Shown here: positions 6,929 through 13,111 of the stretch, piece by piece
Position numbering within the stretch: the stretch's first letter is position 1
Layout of the letters: each line of letters starts with the position of its first letter
Assembly: GCA_005790265.1 (NCBI GenBank)
Contig: SXVE01000272.1
Location: 1 to 13,111, forward strand
Reading direction: 5' to 3'
Source: Acidobacteriota bacterium
Lineage (GTDB): Bacteria > Acidobacteriota > Blastocatellia > Pyrinomonadales > Pyrinomonadaceae
DNA length: 13,111 nt
The notes under the pieces: generated by a model
Database searches by the model: none
What the model was told of the DNA's origin: nothing
The model's input: the letters and a program-made list of their open reading frames with translations, nothing else
Made by a program: the position numbers and the translations under genes

Positions 6929-7948
6929 ATGAATATCAACTTAAAACCGGTCGGCGCGCAGGTCGCTGTCGTTTTCGGCGCATCTAGCGGCATCGGTCGT
7001 TTGACGGCGCTCGAATTTGCCAAAAAAGGCGCGAAGGTGTGCGTCGCGGCGCGCAGTGAAGACGGCTTGAAATCGCTCGTTGCGGAAATTGAAGCAAGCG
7101 GCGGCGATGCTTTTTACGTTACGGCGGACGCGGCGGATTTTGAACAGGTCAAAGCGGTCGCCGATAAAACGGTCGAACGTTACGGACGCCTCGACACTTG
7201 GATTCACAGCGCAGGAACTTTTTTGTTTGCGCCGTTTACCGACAGCGACCCGGAAGAATACGAACGTTTGATCAAAGTAAATCTGCTCGGTCAGATTTAC
7301 GGCGCGAAAGCCGCTTTTCCGTATTTGGAAAAACGCGGCGGCGCGCTGATTCATATTACATCGGTCGAAGCGTGGCGCACGGTTCCGTTCCAATCGGCTT
7401 ACGGCGCATCGAAACACGGCGTTTACGGATTTATTCAGGCGTTGCGCGTTGAATTCGCCGAAAAGGAAATTCCGGTCGCCGTCACGCAGATTTTGCCCGC
7501 CGCGATCAACACGCCGATTTACGACAAAGGACGCAACAAAATGCCGTTCAAACCGCGTCCGGTTCCGCCGATTTATCATCCGCAAATTGTCGTTGACGCG
7601 ATTCTTTACGCGGCGGAAAATCCGACGAAAGATTTGATTGCGGGCGGCGCGGGCGTCGGCGTGGTCGGCGCGGAAAGATTCTCGCCGCGAATGACCGATT
7701 GGATCACGGAAAAAGTCGGCTTTGTCGGTCAAACCTCCGACGTTCCGAGTTCCGGCAATTACGACGGCAGTTTATTTGAACCGATCAGCGGTTTCGATAC
7801 GGTTGAAGGCAGATTTTCCGACGAGCAGTTTAACCACGATCCGTATAGATTTATCTCAACGCGCCCGAAAACAAGCAACGCTTTGCTCGCAGCGGGCGCA
7901 ATCATCGGCGGCGCACTCATTTGGAGAACTTTGAAAGGCAGAAAATAA
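6929..7948 (+). CDS. Short-chain dehydrogenase/reductase with hydrophobic C-terminal tail
   Basis: A 339-residue NAD(P)-dependent oxidoreductase of the classical SDR family. Seen: the nucleotide-binding GASSGIG (17-23), catalytic S145, Y158 and K162 in the YGASK motif, and N118. The usual NNAG motif is replaced by HSAG (93-96). ARSED after strand 2 (about 41-45), with R42 following the basic turn, is compatible with NADP(H), but this is not certain. The protein is ~90 residues longer than a 250-residue classical SDR. The extra C-terminal part includes an acidic stretch and ends in a hydrophobic segment (about 315-333) with a basic tail, suggesting membrane attachment. The substrate cannot be read from sequence. 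The gene stands alone, preceded by non-coding DNA and convergent with the response-regulator gene, whose end is 31 bp away with no clear terminator between. Confidence 0.9.
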   Translation: MNINLKPVGAQVAVVFGASSGIGRLTALEFAKKGAKVCVAARSEDGLKSLVAEIEASGGDAFYVTADAADFEQVKAVADKTVERYGRLDTWIHSAGTFLFAPFTDSDPEEYERLIKVNLLGQIYGAKAAFPYLEKRGGALIHITSVEAWRTVPFQSAYGASKHGVYGFIQALRVEFAEKEIPVAVTQILPAAINTPIYDKGRNKMPFKPRPVPPIYHPQIVVDAILYAAENPTKDLIAGGAGVGVVGAERFSPRMTDWITEKVGFVGQTSDVPSSGNYDGSLFEPISGFDTVEGRFSDEQFNHDPYRFISTRPKTSNALLAAGAIIGGALIWRTLKGRK

Positions 7949-7979
7949 AATATTCTCTGCCATCGAATTCACGTTGAAA

Positions 7980-9335
7980 TCACGCGAATTTTTCGACGGC
8001 AATTTTCAAATTTTTGATGCGGCGGTGCAGATGACTGCGGTCAACGCCCATCGCTTCCGCCGCTTTTGAAACGTTGCCGTCGGCTTCCGCCAATTTTCTG
8101 GTAATAAATTCGCGCTGATACGCTTCGGTCGCTTCCTTGAACGACGGAAAACGAAAGCTCGACGACGGCGGAATTTCCCCAGACATAAACGGCAGATCGT
8201 CGGCGGAAATTTTCTGTTTTTCGTTCATAATGACAATTCGTTCGACCGTATTTTTCAATTCGCGAACATTGCCGAGCCACGCGTAATTTTCCAGCGCTTC
8301 GAGCGCACTTCGGCTGAAAGTTTTCGTTTTCTTGCCGTAATTTCCCGAAAATTTGCGATTGTAATATTCGACGAGCGCCGGAACGTCTTCGAGCCGTTCG
8401 CGCAGCGGCGGAACCTGAAACGGAATGACGTTTAGGCGGTAAAATAAATCGTGGCGAAATTCCCCGTTTTCGATCAAATCTTCAAGCGGTTTATTGGTCG
8501 CGGAAATAACACGCACGTCAACTTTGACCGGCGTGTTGCTGCCGACCGGCTCGAATTTCTGCTCCTCCAAAACTCGCAGCATTTTTGCCTGTACGCGCGG
8601 TGCCATATCGCCGATTTCGTCAAGAAAAAGCGTCGCTCCGTCGGCGATTTCAAATTTCCCTTTTTTCGCTTGCAATGCGCCGGAAAACGCGCCTTTCGCG
8701 TGCCCGAAAAGTTCCGATTCAACTAATTCTTCGGGAATCGCGGCGGAATTTATTTCGACGAACGCGGCGTTTTTTCGTCTTGACTGCGCGTGAATGGCGC
8801 GCGCGACCAGTTCTTTTCCGGTTCCCGATTCGCCTGAAATCAAAACGCGTCCGTCGGTCGGCGCGACGATTGAAATTTGTTTGCGCAAAGCGCGCATCGC
8901 CACCGATTCGCCGATCATTTCATATTCGTGATTGAGCTGTTCGGCAAGCCGCGCGTTCGTCCGCTCCAAATCTCGCTGCCGAATCGCGTTTCTCACCGTC
9001 AGCACCGTTTTTTCGAGCGAAAGCGGCTTTTCGATAAAATCAAACGCGCCGAGCTTTGTCGCATTCACAGCGGTTTCAATATTCCCGTGACCCGAAATCA
9101 TCACGACCGCCGCGTCGTTTCCGCCGTCGCGCATTTTTTTCAGAGTCTCCAAACCATCAATCCCCGGCAGCCAAACATCGAGCAAAACGCACGCGAAATT
9201 TTTCGTTTCCACCGATTTCAGACAATCTTCGCCCGATTCGACGGTTTCCACTTCAAAACCTTCGTCTTCCAAAACTCCGCGCAAAGTCTCGCGAATTCCC
9301 GGTTCATCATCAACGATTAAAATTGAATTAGACAT
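7980..9335 (-). CDS. Sigma-54-dependent response regulator, NtrX/NtrC type
   Basis: A 451-residue transcription activator. The receiver domain (about 1-120) has acidic D9/D10, phospho-acceptor D53 and K103. The AAA+ domain (about 138-370) has Walker A GESGTGKE (168-175), Walker B LFLDE (236-240) and a sensor/arginine region LRERLEDVP. The sigma-54 contact loop reads GAFSGA (215-220) instead of GAFTGA. A Fis-type helix-turn-helix closes the protein (about 421-443, NVSKAAEAMGVDRSHLHRR). It should be phosphorylated by the sensor kinase encoded three genes upstream and act on sigma-54 promoters; its targets are unknown, and no clear -24/-12 promoter was seen in the window. Its ATG lies 3 nt after the toxin stop and has no visible Shine-Dalgarno, so translation probably depends on coupling with the toxin gene. 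The stop is TGA at 7980-7982. Confidence 0.95.
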   Translation of the reverse strand: MSNSILIVDDEPGIRETLRGVLEDEGFEVETVESGEDCLKSVETKNFACVLLDVWLPGIDGLETLKKMRDGGNDAAVVMISGHGNIETAVNATKLGAFDFIEKPLSLEKTVLTVRNAIRQRDLERTNARLAEQLNHEYEMIGESVAMRALRKQISIVAPTDGRVLISGESGTGKELVARAIHAQSRRKNAAFVEINSAAIPEELVESELFGHAKGAFSGALQAKKGKFEIADGATLFLDEIGDMAPRVQAKMLRVLEEQKFEPVGSNTPVKVDVRVISATNKPLEDLIENGEFRHDLFYRLNVIPFQVPPLRERLEDVPALVEYYNRKFSGNYGKKTKTFSRSALEALENYAWLGNVRELKNTVERIVIMNEKQKISADDLPFMSGEIPPSSSFRFPSFKEATEAYQREFITRKLAEADGNVSKAAEAMGVDRSHLHRRIKNLKIAVEKFA

Positions 9336-9338
9336 ATT

Positions 9339-9734
9339 TTATGGAACAATCGTTACCGTTCCGAATTGCCGAAAATGTTTATCGAACGAAAAAGCCTGCG
9401 AAATTCCGAATTTTTCGCACACGTATTTGCTTGAGCAATCGGTGAAACTCCAGTCTTTATCGGCAAATTTTTGGAATATTTCCCAACTGTAAAAGATATC
9501 TTCTTCGGACAAATAATAAATACTCGCCAGCAAACCGTCGAAAAATAATTTGCCGACTTGCAGCGCTTTTTGATTTTCGCCCCGCGCTCGAAGCAAAGTG
9601 AGCGTTTCATCAACTATGTAATTTGTGGTGAATAAAGGCTCTTTATTTTCATTCAGCCAATTTTTTGCTATTTCGTAGTCGTCATCATCGGTGACGGCAC
9701 TCGCAAACCATCCGCCGGAATCCACAAAAATCAT
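9339..9734 (-). CDS. PIN-domain toxin, VapC-like
   Basis: A 131-residue PIN-domain protein, the usual length for VapC ribonuclease toxins. The acidic metal-binding residues are present: D5 in the N-terminal FVDSGGWF, E43 in VDETLTL, D99 in WSFTDCSS and D118 in SFDKHF. All four positions needed for Mg-dependent RNA cleavage are intact, so the toxin is likely functional. Its ATG overlaps the stop of the antitoxin gene by 4 bp (ATGA at 9731-9734), the standard layout for such pairs. It lies 3 nt upstream of the response-regulator gene. The RNA target cannot be predicted. Confidence 0.9.
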   Translation of the reverse strand: MIFVDSGGWFASAVTDDDDYEIAKNWLNENKEPLFTTNYIVDETLTLLRARGENQKALQVGKLFFDGLLASIYYLSEEDIFYSWEIFQKFADKDWSFTDCSSKYVCEKFGISQAFSFDKHFRQFGTVTIVP

Positions 9735-9970
9735 TTTTCGCTCGCCTTCCCGTATAAAATTCGGTCGTGATCGCGCCCTGAAAACTTTTCACCCTCGCCT
9801 TCCAATGGCAAAGCGGCAATTTCCGCCAGAAGCTCAGCGGGAGATTTTTGTTGTTTCTTATTCTCCGAAACTAAAATAATTATCTCAACCTTTGCGCCTT
9901 CGGAAACCTCCAGAGGTTTTTCGGGATGCAAAACGCCGTTTTCGTAAATCGCTGAAATTGTCTTACTCAT
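9731..9970 (-). CDS. Antitoxin of the AF2212-like (DUF104) family
   Basis: A 79-residue protein whose first 35 residues match the AF2212/DUF104 antitoxin pattern: ISAIYENGVLHPEKPLEV, then EGAKVEIII. Such proteins are the usual partners of PIN toxins. The charged C-terminal half (about 38-79) probably wraps the toxin and blocks its active site. A GGAG site (9980-9983) lies 9 nt before the ATG, in the 15-nt gap after the sensor-kinase stop codon. The family is not known for a classical DNA-binding fold, so expression may rest on the sensor-kinase promoter; no separate promoter is evident. Confidence 0.88.
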   Translation of the reverse strand: MSKTISAIYENGVLHPEKPLEVSEGAKVEIIILVSENKKQQKSPAELLAEIAALPLEGEGEKFSGRDHDRILYGKASEK

Positions 9971-9985
9971 ATTTTTCTGCTCCGA

Positions 9986-12157
9986 CTAATTTGAAACAGG
10001 TAATTCTACAATAAATTTCGCGCCTTTCGGAGAATTGTTAACGGCTTTTATTTTGCCGCGATGTTCGGAGACGATTCTTTGCACGATTGCCAAACCCAAA
10101 CCGGTTCCGCGTCCTTTGGTGGAAAAATACGGCTGAAAAAGTTTTTGCAGATCAATCGGCGCGATGCCTTTGCCGTTGTCGGAAACTTCGGCGACGAGCA
10201 AATCGCGCGCGCGGTCGTAAAATGTCTTGACGCGAATTTCTTTATTTTCCGCGGTTTTATCAAACGCTTCGAGCGCGTTTTCGATCAAATTAACGAAAAC
10301 GCGTTTTAATTGCTCGTCGTCAATCAGCGCGTTCGGTAGTTTTTCCGCGAGCTGCAACTCGATTTTCACGTCGTCGAAACGGTCTTCAAAAAACATTGCG
10401 GCTTGTTTGATAATCTCGTTTAGATTGTCGTTTTCGAGCTGCACATTCGGCAGGCGCGCGAAGCGCGAAAACTCGTCAACCATTGATTTGAGAGAGTTTA
10501 CTTCGCGCAAAATCGTCCGCGTGCTTTCGTCCACGACCGTCTGCATGCGCGGCGTCGAACTGTGAATTTCATCCGCGTTTTCGGTTAAAATCTTTTTAAA
10601 GTTTTTGGAAATTCTCTCCGCCGAAAGCTGAATCGGCGTCAAAGGATTTTTAATTTCGTGCGCCATTCGCCGGGCGACTTCCGCCCACGCCGAAGCTCTC
10701 TGCGCCGTGATGAGTTCGGACAAATCTTCGATGACGAGCACGACGCCGCTCGTTTCGCCGAAAGTTTTCGGCAGCGCGGTCGCGGTCAAAGCGACCGGCA
10801 GATTCGCGCTCGATTCGCCGTTTCCGCCGGATAATGTCGGCTGCAAAACCGTTTGTTCAGCCGCTTGTCCGATGCGTTTCGCGCGATTTAAAAGCCTTTC
10901 CAAAATCACTCGGTTTTCTTCGTTGAGCAATTGCATCAGCGGAAAGCCGACGTAATCTGCCGCGCGCAATTTCAAAATATTGATCGCCGCTTTATTAATC
11001 GTCGTAATTCGATTTTCCGCGTCAAACGAAATTACGCCGGTTGAAAGCGACTGCAAAACTGTTTCGATATAGCGCCGCCGTTCGCCGAGTTCGGCGGAAT
11101 TTTCTTCGAGCTTCGCCGACATTTGATTAAACGACGCGACGAGCAGAGCGAGTTCGTCTTCCGCCAGCACTTCGACGCGAAAACCCAGATTTCCCTGTGC
11201 GATTTCGTCCGCGCCGACCGCGAGCGCTTTGATCGCCACCGTCAAACCGCGCGCGATATAAAACGCTGTCCAGCTCGACGCGAAAATCAGCAAAAAAGTC
11301 AAAACTCCGAGCACCAAAAGCCCGATTTGCCGCACATTTACTTGCTGTTCTTTCAATCTATCGAATTCGGCAAGTGAGTTTTCGACCAGCTGGCTGACGT
11401 TTTCCTCCGCCATATAATTCGGCACGATGAACAAAATCCGCCCGTCGGCAAATGCAGCGTAAGCCAAATCGAAACCTTTGCCGTCGCGCAAAACCGCATC
11501 GTTCGGATCGAGTCGCGCAAAATACGTTTGCGCCAATTCGCCGCGCAATCTTTCGTCAACCGATTTTTCGTAAACAGCGAATCGTTTTTTGTCGGCGGAA
11601 ACGATTTCGATGCGCGTCAGATTTCCCGCTTCGGCAATGCGGCGCAAATCTTCGTCCGCGTAATCGCGATTTTCCAGCGATTGAACGAGCATTTGCGCCG
11701 TTTCCATAAACTTTTGATGTTGGTCGGCAACCGCTTGAACTTGCACATCGCCCGCCGCGCGCACGACTCTTTTCGGAATTTCCGAAAACCAATTCTCCAG
11801 CGCGCGGTTCATAAAAAGATACGAAAAACCCGCCATCGCGATAATCGGCAAAAGACTGATCGCGAAAAAATAAAGCCACAGACGCGTTTTGAATTTCGCG
11901 CCGAGTTCGAGCGCCCGGCGTTCGCGCGCTAATTTAATTAAATTGCGCAGCAGAATAAAACCGAAAATGACGAACGCAATGAAATTAAGCGACGAAAGAG
12001 CATATAAAAGCAGCGTGTCGGAAGCCGAATCAACCGAAAAGTTTTTCCATAAATTGGAAGTTTGCAGTAAAATCAAAAACGACAGGGAAAAAAGCACAAA
12101 AGCGCCCAAAACATAAAGCGGAGCGCGTCGTTTTGATTGTGATTTCTGCTTTTCCAC
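9986..12157 (-). CDS. NtrY-like membrane sensor histidine kinase
   Basis: A 723-residue sensor kinase matching the NtrY architecture and length. Four membrane helices are visible (about 13-33, 48-72, 92-116, 278-300), with an extracytoplasmic region (about 117-277) between the third and fourth. A HAMP linker (about 301-355) and a PAS domain (about 360-480) follow. The phospho-acceptor is H500 in HEIKNPLTP. The ATP-binding domain has an N box with N623/N627, G1 DNGKGI (660-665) and G2 GRGTGLGL (682-689). All catalytic residues are present. NtrY/NtrX systems are linked to nitrogen, redox or envelope signals in other bacteria; the signal here is unknown. The start is a GTG at 12157 without a convincing Shine-Dalgarno, so the exact start is less certain. 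It heads a minus-strand cluster with the antitoxin, toxin and response regulator. Confidence 0.93.
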   Translation of the reverse strand: MEKQKSQSKRRAPLYVLGAFVLFSLSFLILLQTSNLWKNFSVDSASDTLLLYALSSLNFIAFVIFGFILLRNLIKLARERRALELGAKFKTRLWLYFFAISLLPIIAMAGFSYLFMNRALENWFSEIPKRVVRAAGDVQVQAVADQHQKFMETAQMLVQSLENRDYADEDLRRIAEAGNLTRIEIVSADKKRFAVYEKSVDERLRGELAQTYFARLDPNDAVLRDGKGFDLAYAAFADGRILFIVPNYMAEENVSQLVENSLAEFDRLKEQQVNVRQIGLLVLGVLTFLLIFASSWTAFYIARGLTVAIKALAVGADEIAQGNLGFRVEVLAEDELALLVASFNQMSAKLEENSAELGERRRYIETVLQSLSTGVISFDAENRITTINKAAINILKLRAADYVGFPLMQLLNEENRVILERLLNRAKRIGQAAEQTVLQPTLSGGNGESSANLPVALTATALPKTFGETSGVVLVIEDLSELITAQRASAWAEVARRMAHEIKNPLTPIQLSAERISKNFKKILTENADEIHSSTPRMQTVVDESTRTILREVNSLKSMVDEFSRFARLPNVQLENDNLNEIIKQAAMFFEDRFDDVKIELQLAEKLPNALIDDEQLKRVFVNLIENALEAFDKTAENKEIRVKTFYDRARDLLVAEVSDNGKGIAPIDLQKLFQPYFSTKGRGTGLGLAIVQRIVSEHRGKIKAVNNSPKGAKFIVELPVSN

Positions 12158-12175
12158 AAATGTCAGTTTAACACG

Positions 12176-12229
12176 GTTCGGCGCTTTTTCAGATTTTTCA
12201 AAAGTTAAGGCTTATTTCCCGCGCCGAAC
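12176..12229. repeat. Perfect 9-bp inverted repeat in a divergent promoter region
   Basis: GTTCGGCGC (12176-12184) and GCGCCGAAC (12221-12229) are exact reverse complements separated by 36 bp of T-rich sequence. They lie in the 88-bp spacer between the sensor-kinase start and the protease start. They could be paired operator half-sites or a hairpin in a leader. GTTCGGC is frequent in this window because TTC-GGC and its complement are common codon pairs, so chance is possible. Confidence 0.4.
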
Positions 12230-12245
12230 AATTCCGCTAATCTTT

Positions 12246-13111
12246 ATGCAAAAAAATTCACCGTTTTTTAGCGAAGCCGGACGCCTCAGAAGCGGTTGGC
12301 GGTTTTCAATTTTTCTGCTTGCTTATTTTGTTTTGACTTTGGTTTTTGGACTCGGCGCGGTAAGTGCAATGTCAAAATTGCCCGTCGGATTTTCGCCGGA
12401 CAGTTTGCTCGCGCTCGTCGTGCCGTTCGCCGTTTTCAGCGTGATTGGCATTTTGCTCGGCTGGTTTTTCGGCAAAACGTTTGAAGATTTGCCGTTTCGC
12501 GCGCTCGGCTGCTCGCTGACGAAAAATTGGTTGAAGGATTTAATTCTCGGTTTAATAATCGGTGCAATTTCATTCGGTTTTGCCACGCTCGTCGCTGCGA
12601 TTTTCGGCGGTTTGCGGTTTGAATTCAACCAGAATTCCGGCGCGGCGGCAATCGCTTTAACGCTTGCAGCGACGCTTTTGATTTTCACGTTCGGCGCGAT
12701 CAGCGAAGAAGTTTTGTTTCGCGGTTATCTGCTGCAAACGATGTCGCGGGCGCGTCTTTTCTGGTTCGGCGCGCTGGCGACTTCGGTTTTGTTCGCTTCG
12801 GGACACGCCAACAATCCGAACGCAACCGTTTTTTCGTGGGCGAATACTTTTCTGGCGGGAATTTGGCTCGCCGTCGCTTATTGGAAAACCAGAACTTTGT
12901 GGTTTCCGTTCGCCGTTCATCTGGCGTGGAATTGGATTCAGGGCGCGTTTTTCGGCATCAGCGTCAGCGGTTTGTCCGAATTGGCATCAGCGCCGATTTT
13001 CAAACCTTTGGACACGACGGAAACATTTTTCACCGGCGGCGTTTATGGCATCGAAGGCGGTTTTGCCTGCACGCTCGCGCTCATTTTCTCGACGATTGCG
13101 ATTTATTTTAT
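12246..13111 (+). CDS. CPBP (CAAX/Abi-type) intramembrane protease, 5' part
   Basis: The first 288 codons of a multi-helix membrane protein; the frame is open to the right edge. The three CPBP protease signatures are present in order: EEVLFR (E154, E155, R159), FASGH (F183, H187) and HLAWN (H225, N229). These form the metal-independent glutamyl intramembrane protease site of Rce1-like enzymes. About seven hydrophobic helices are visible, starting near residues 19-41, 53-76 and 97-121. The ATG at 12246 is the first in the frame; no clear ribosome-binding site precedes it. Bacterial members may serve in prenyl-protein processing, bacteriocin immunity or signalling; nothing here selects among these. 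It is divergent from the NtrY-like gene across 88 bp. Confidence 0.88.
   Translation, partial: MQKNSPFFSEAGRLRSGWRFSIFLLAYFVLTLVFGLGAVSAMSKLPVGFSPDSLLALVVPFAVFSVIGILLGWFFGKTFEDLPFRALGCSLTKNWLKDLILGLIIGAISFGFATLVAAIFGGLRFEFNQNSGAAAIALTLAATLLIFTFGAISEEVLFRGYLLQTMSRARLFWFGALATSVLFASGHANNPNATVFSWANTFLAGIWLAVAYWKTRTLWFPFAVHLAWNWIQGAFFGISVSGLSELASAPIFKPLDTTETFFTGGVYGIEGGFACTLALIFSTIAIYF

Noticed and set aside
6941..7732. 263-residue frame antisense to the dehydrogenase
   Set aside because: Mirror of a well-supported SDR gene; its Arg/Phe-rich composition is typical of a shadow created by GCG/CGC/GAA/TTC codon use.
8877..9320. 147-residue frame antisense to the receiver domain
   Set aside because: The opposite strand encodes an intact receiver domain; this frame is His/Arg/Phe-rich shadow sequence.

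Overview
The window looks like a chromosomal segment of an Acidobacteriota bacterium, most likely of the Blastocatellia/Pyrinomonadales type. The indicators are a secreted VWFA-related protein of the kind expanded in Acidobacteria, a membrane Ser/Thr kinase paired with a secreted TPR protein, moderate GC with AT-rich spacers, and a strong preference for GCG/CGC/TTT/GAA codons that creates many long antisense shadow ORFs. This assignment is inferred from gene content, not from a marker gene. No transposase, integrase or CRISPR array is visible.

Layout. Positions 1-590 (+) hold the 3' part of a lipocalin-like (CrtC/AttH-type) protein. It ends at a perfect palindromic terminator (613-650) that also serves the convergent operon on the minus strand. 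That operon is a transmembrane Ser/Thr protein kinase (4165-2084) followed 18 nt later by a secreted TPR protein (2065-668). Upstream on the minus strand is a small zinc-ribbon/transmembrane protein (4925-4362). It is divergent from a secreted VWFA protein (5109-6098, +). A tRNA-Arg(ACG) gene with a good TTGACA promoter and its own terminator follows (6126-6293).

Positions 6296-6928 carry no convincing protein gene but hold two further terminator-like hairpins, suggesting small untranslated transcripts. Then comes a short-chain dehydrogenase with a C-terminal hydrophobic tail (6929-7948, +), convergent with a four-gene minus-strand cluster (12157-7980). That cluster is an NtrY-like sensor kinase, a DUF104/AF2212-type antitoxin, a PIN-domain (VapC-like) toxin and an NtrX/NtrC-like sigma-54 response regulator. 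The toxin-antitoxin pair is thus lodged between a sensor and its presumed regulator, with gaps of 15 and 3 nt and an internal 4-bp overlap. A divergent CPBP/CAAX-type membrane protease (12246-13111, +) runs off the right edge.

The genes fall into two signalling units: a Ser/Thr phosphorylation unit with a secreted TPR partner, and a His-Asp two-component unit whose co-expression is tied to a toxin-antitoxin module. The most unusual points are that embedded module, the structured non-coding stretch after the tRNA, four TxxF motifs in the kinase linker, and the two-ended zinc-binding membrane protein.
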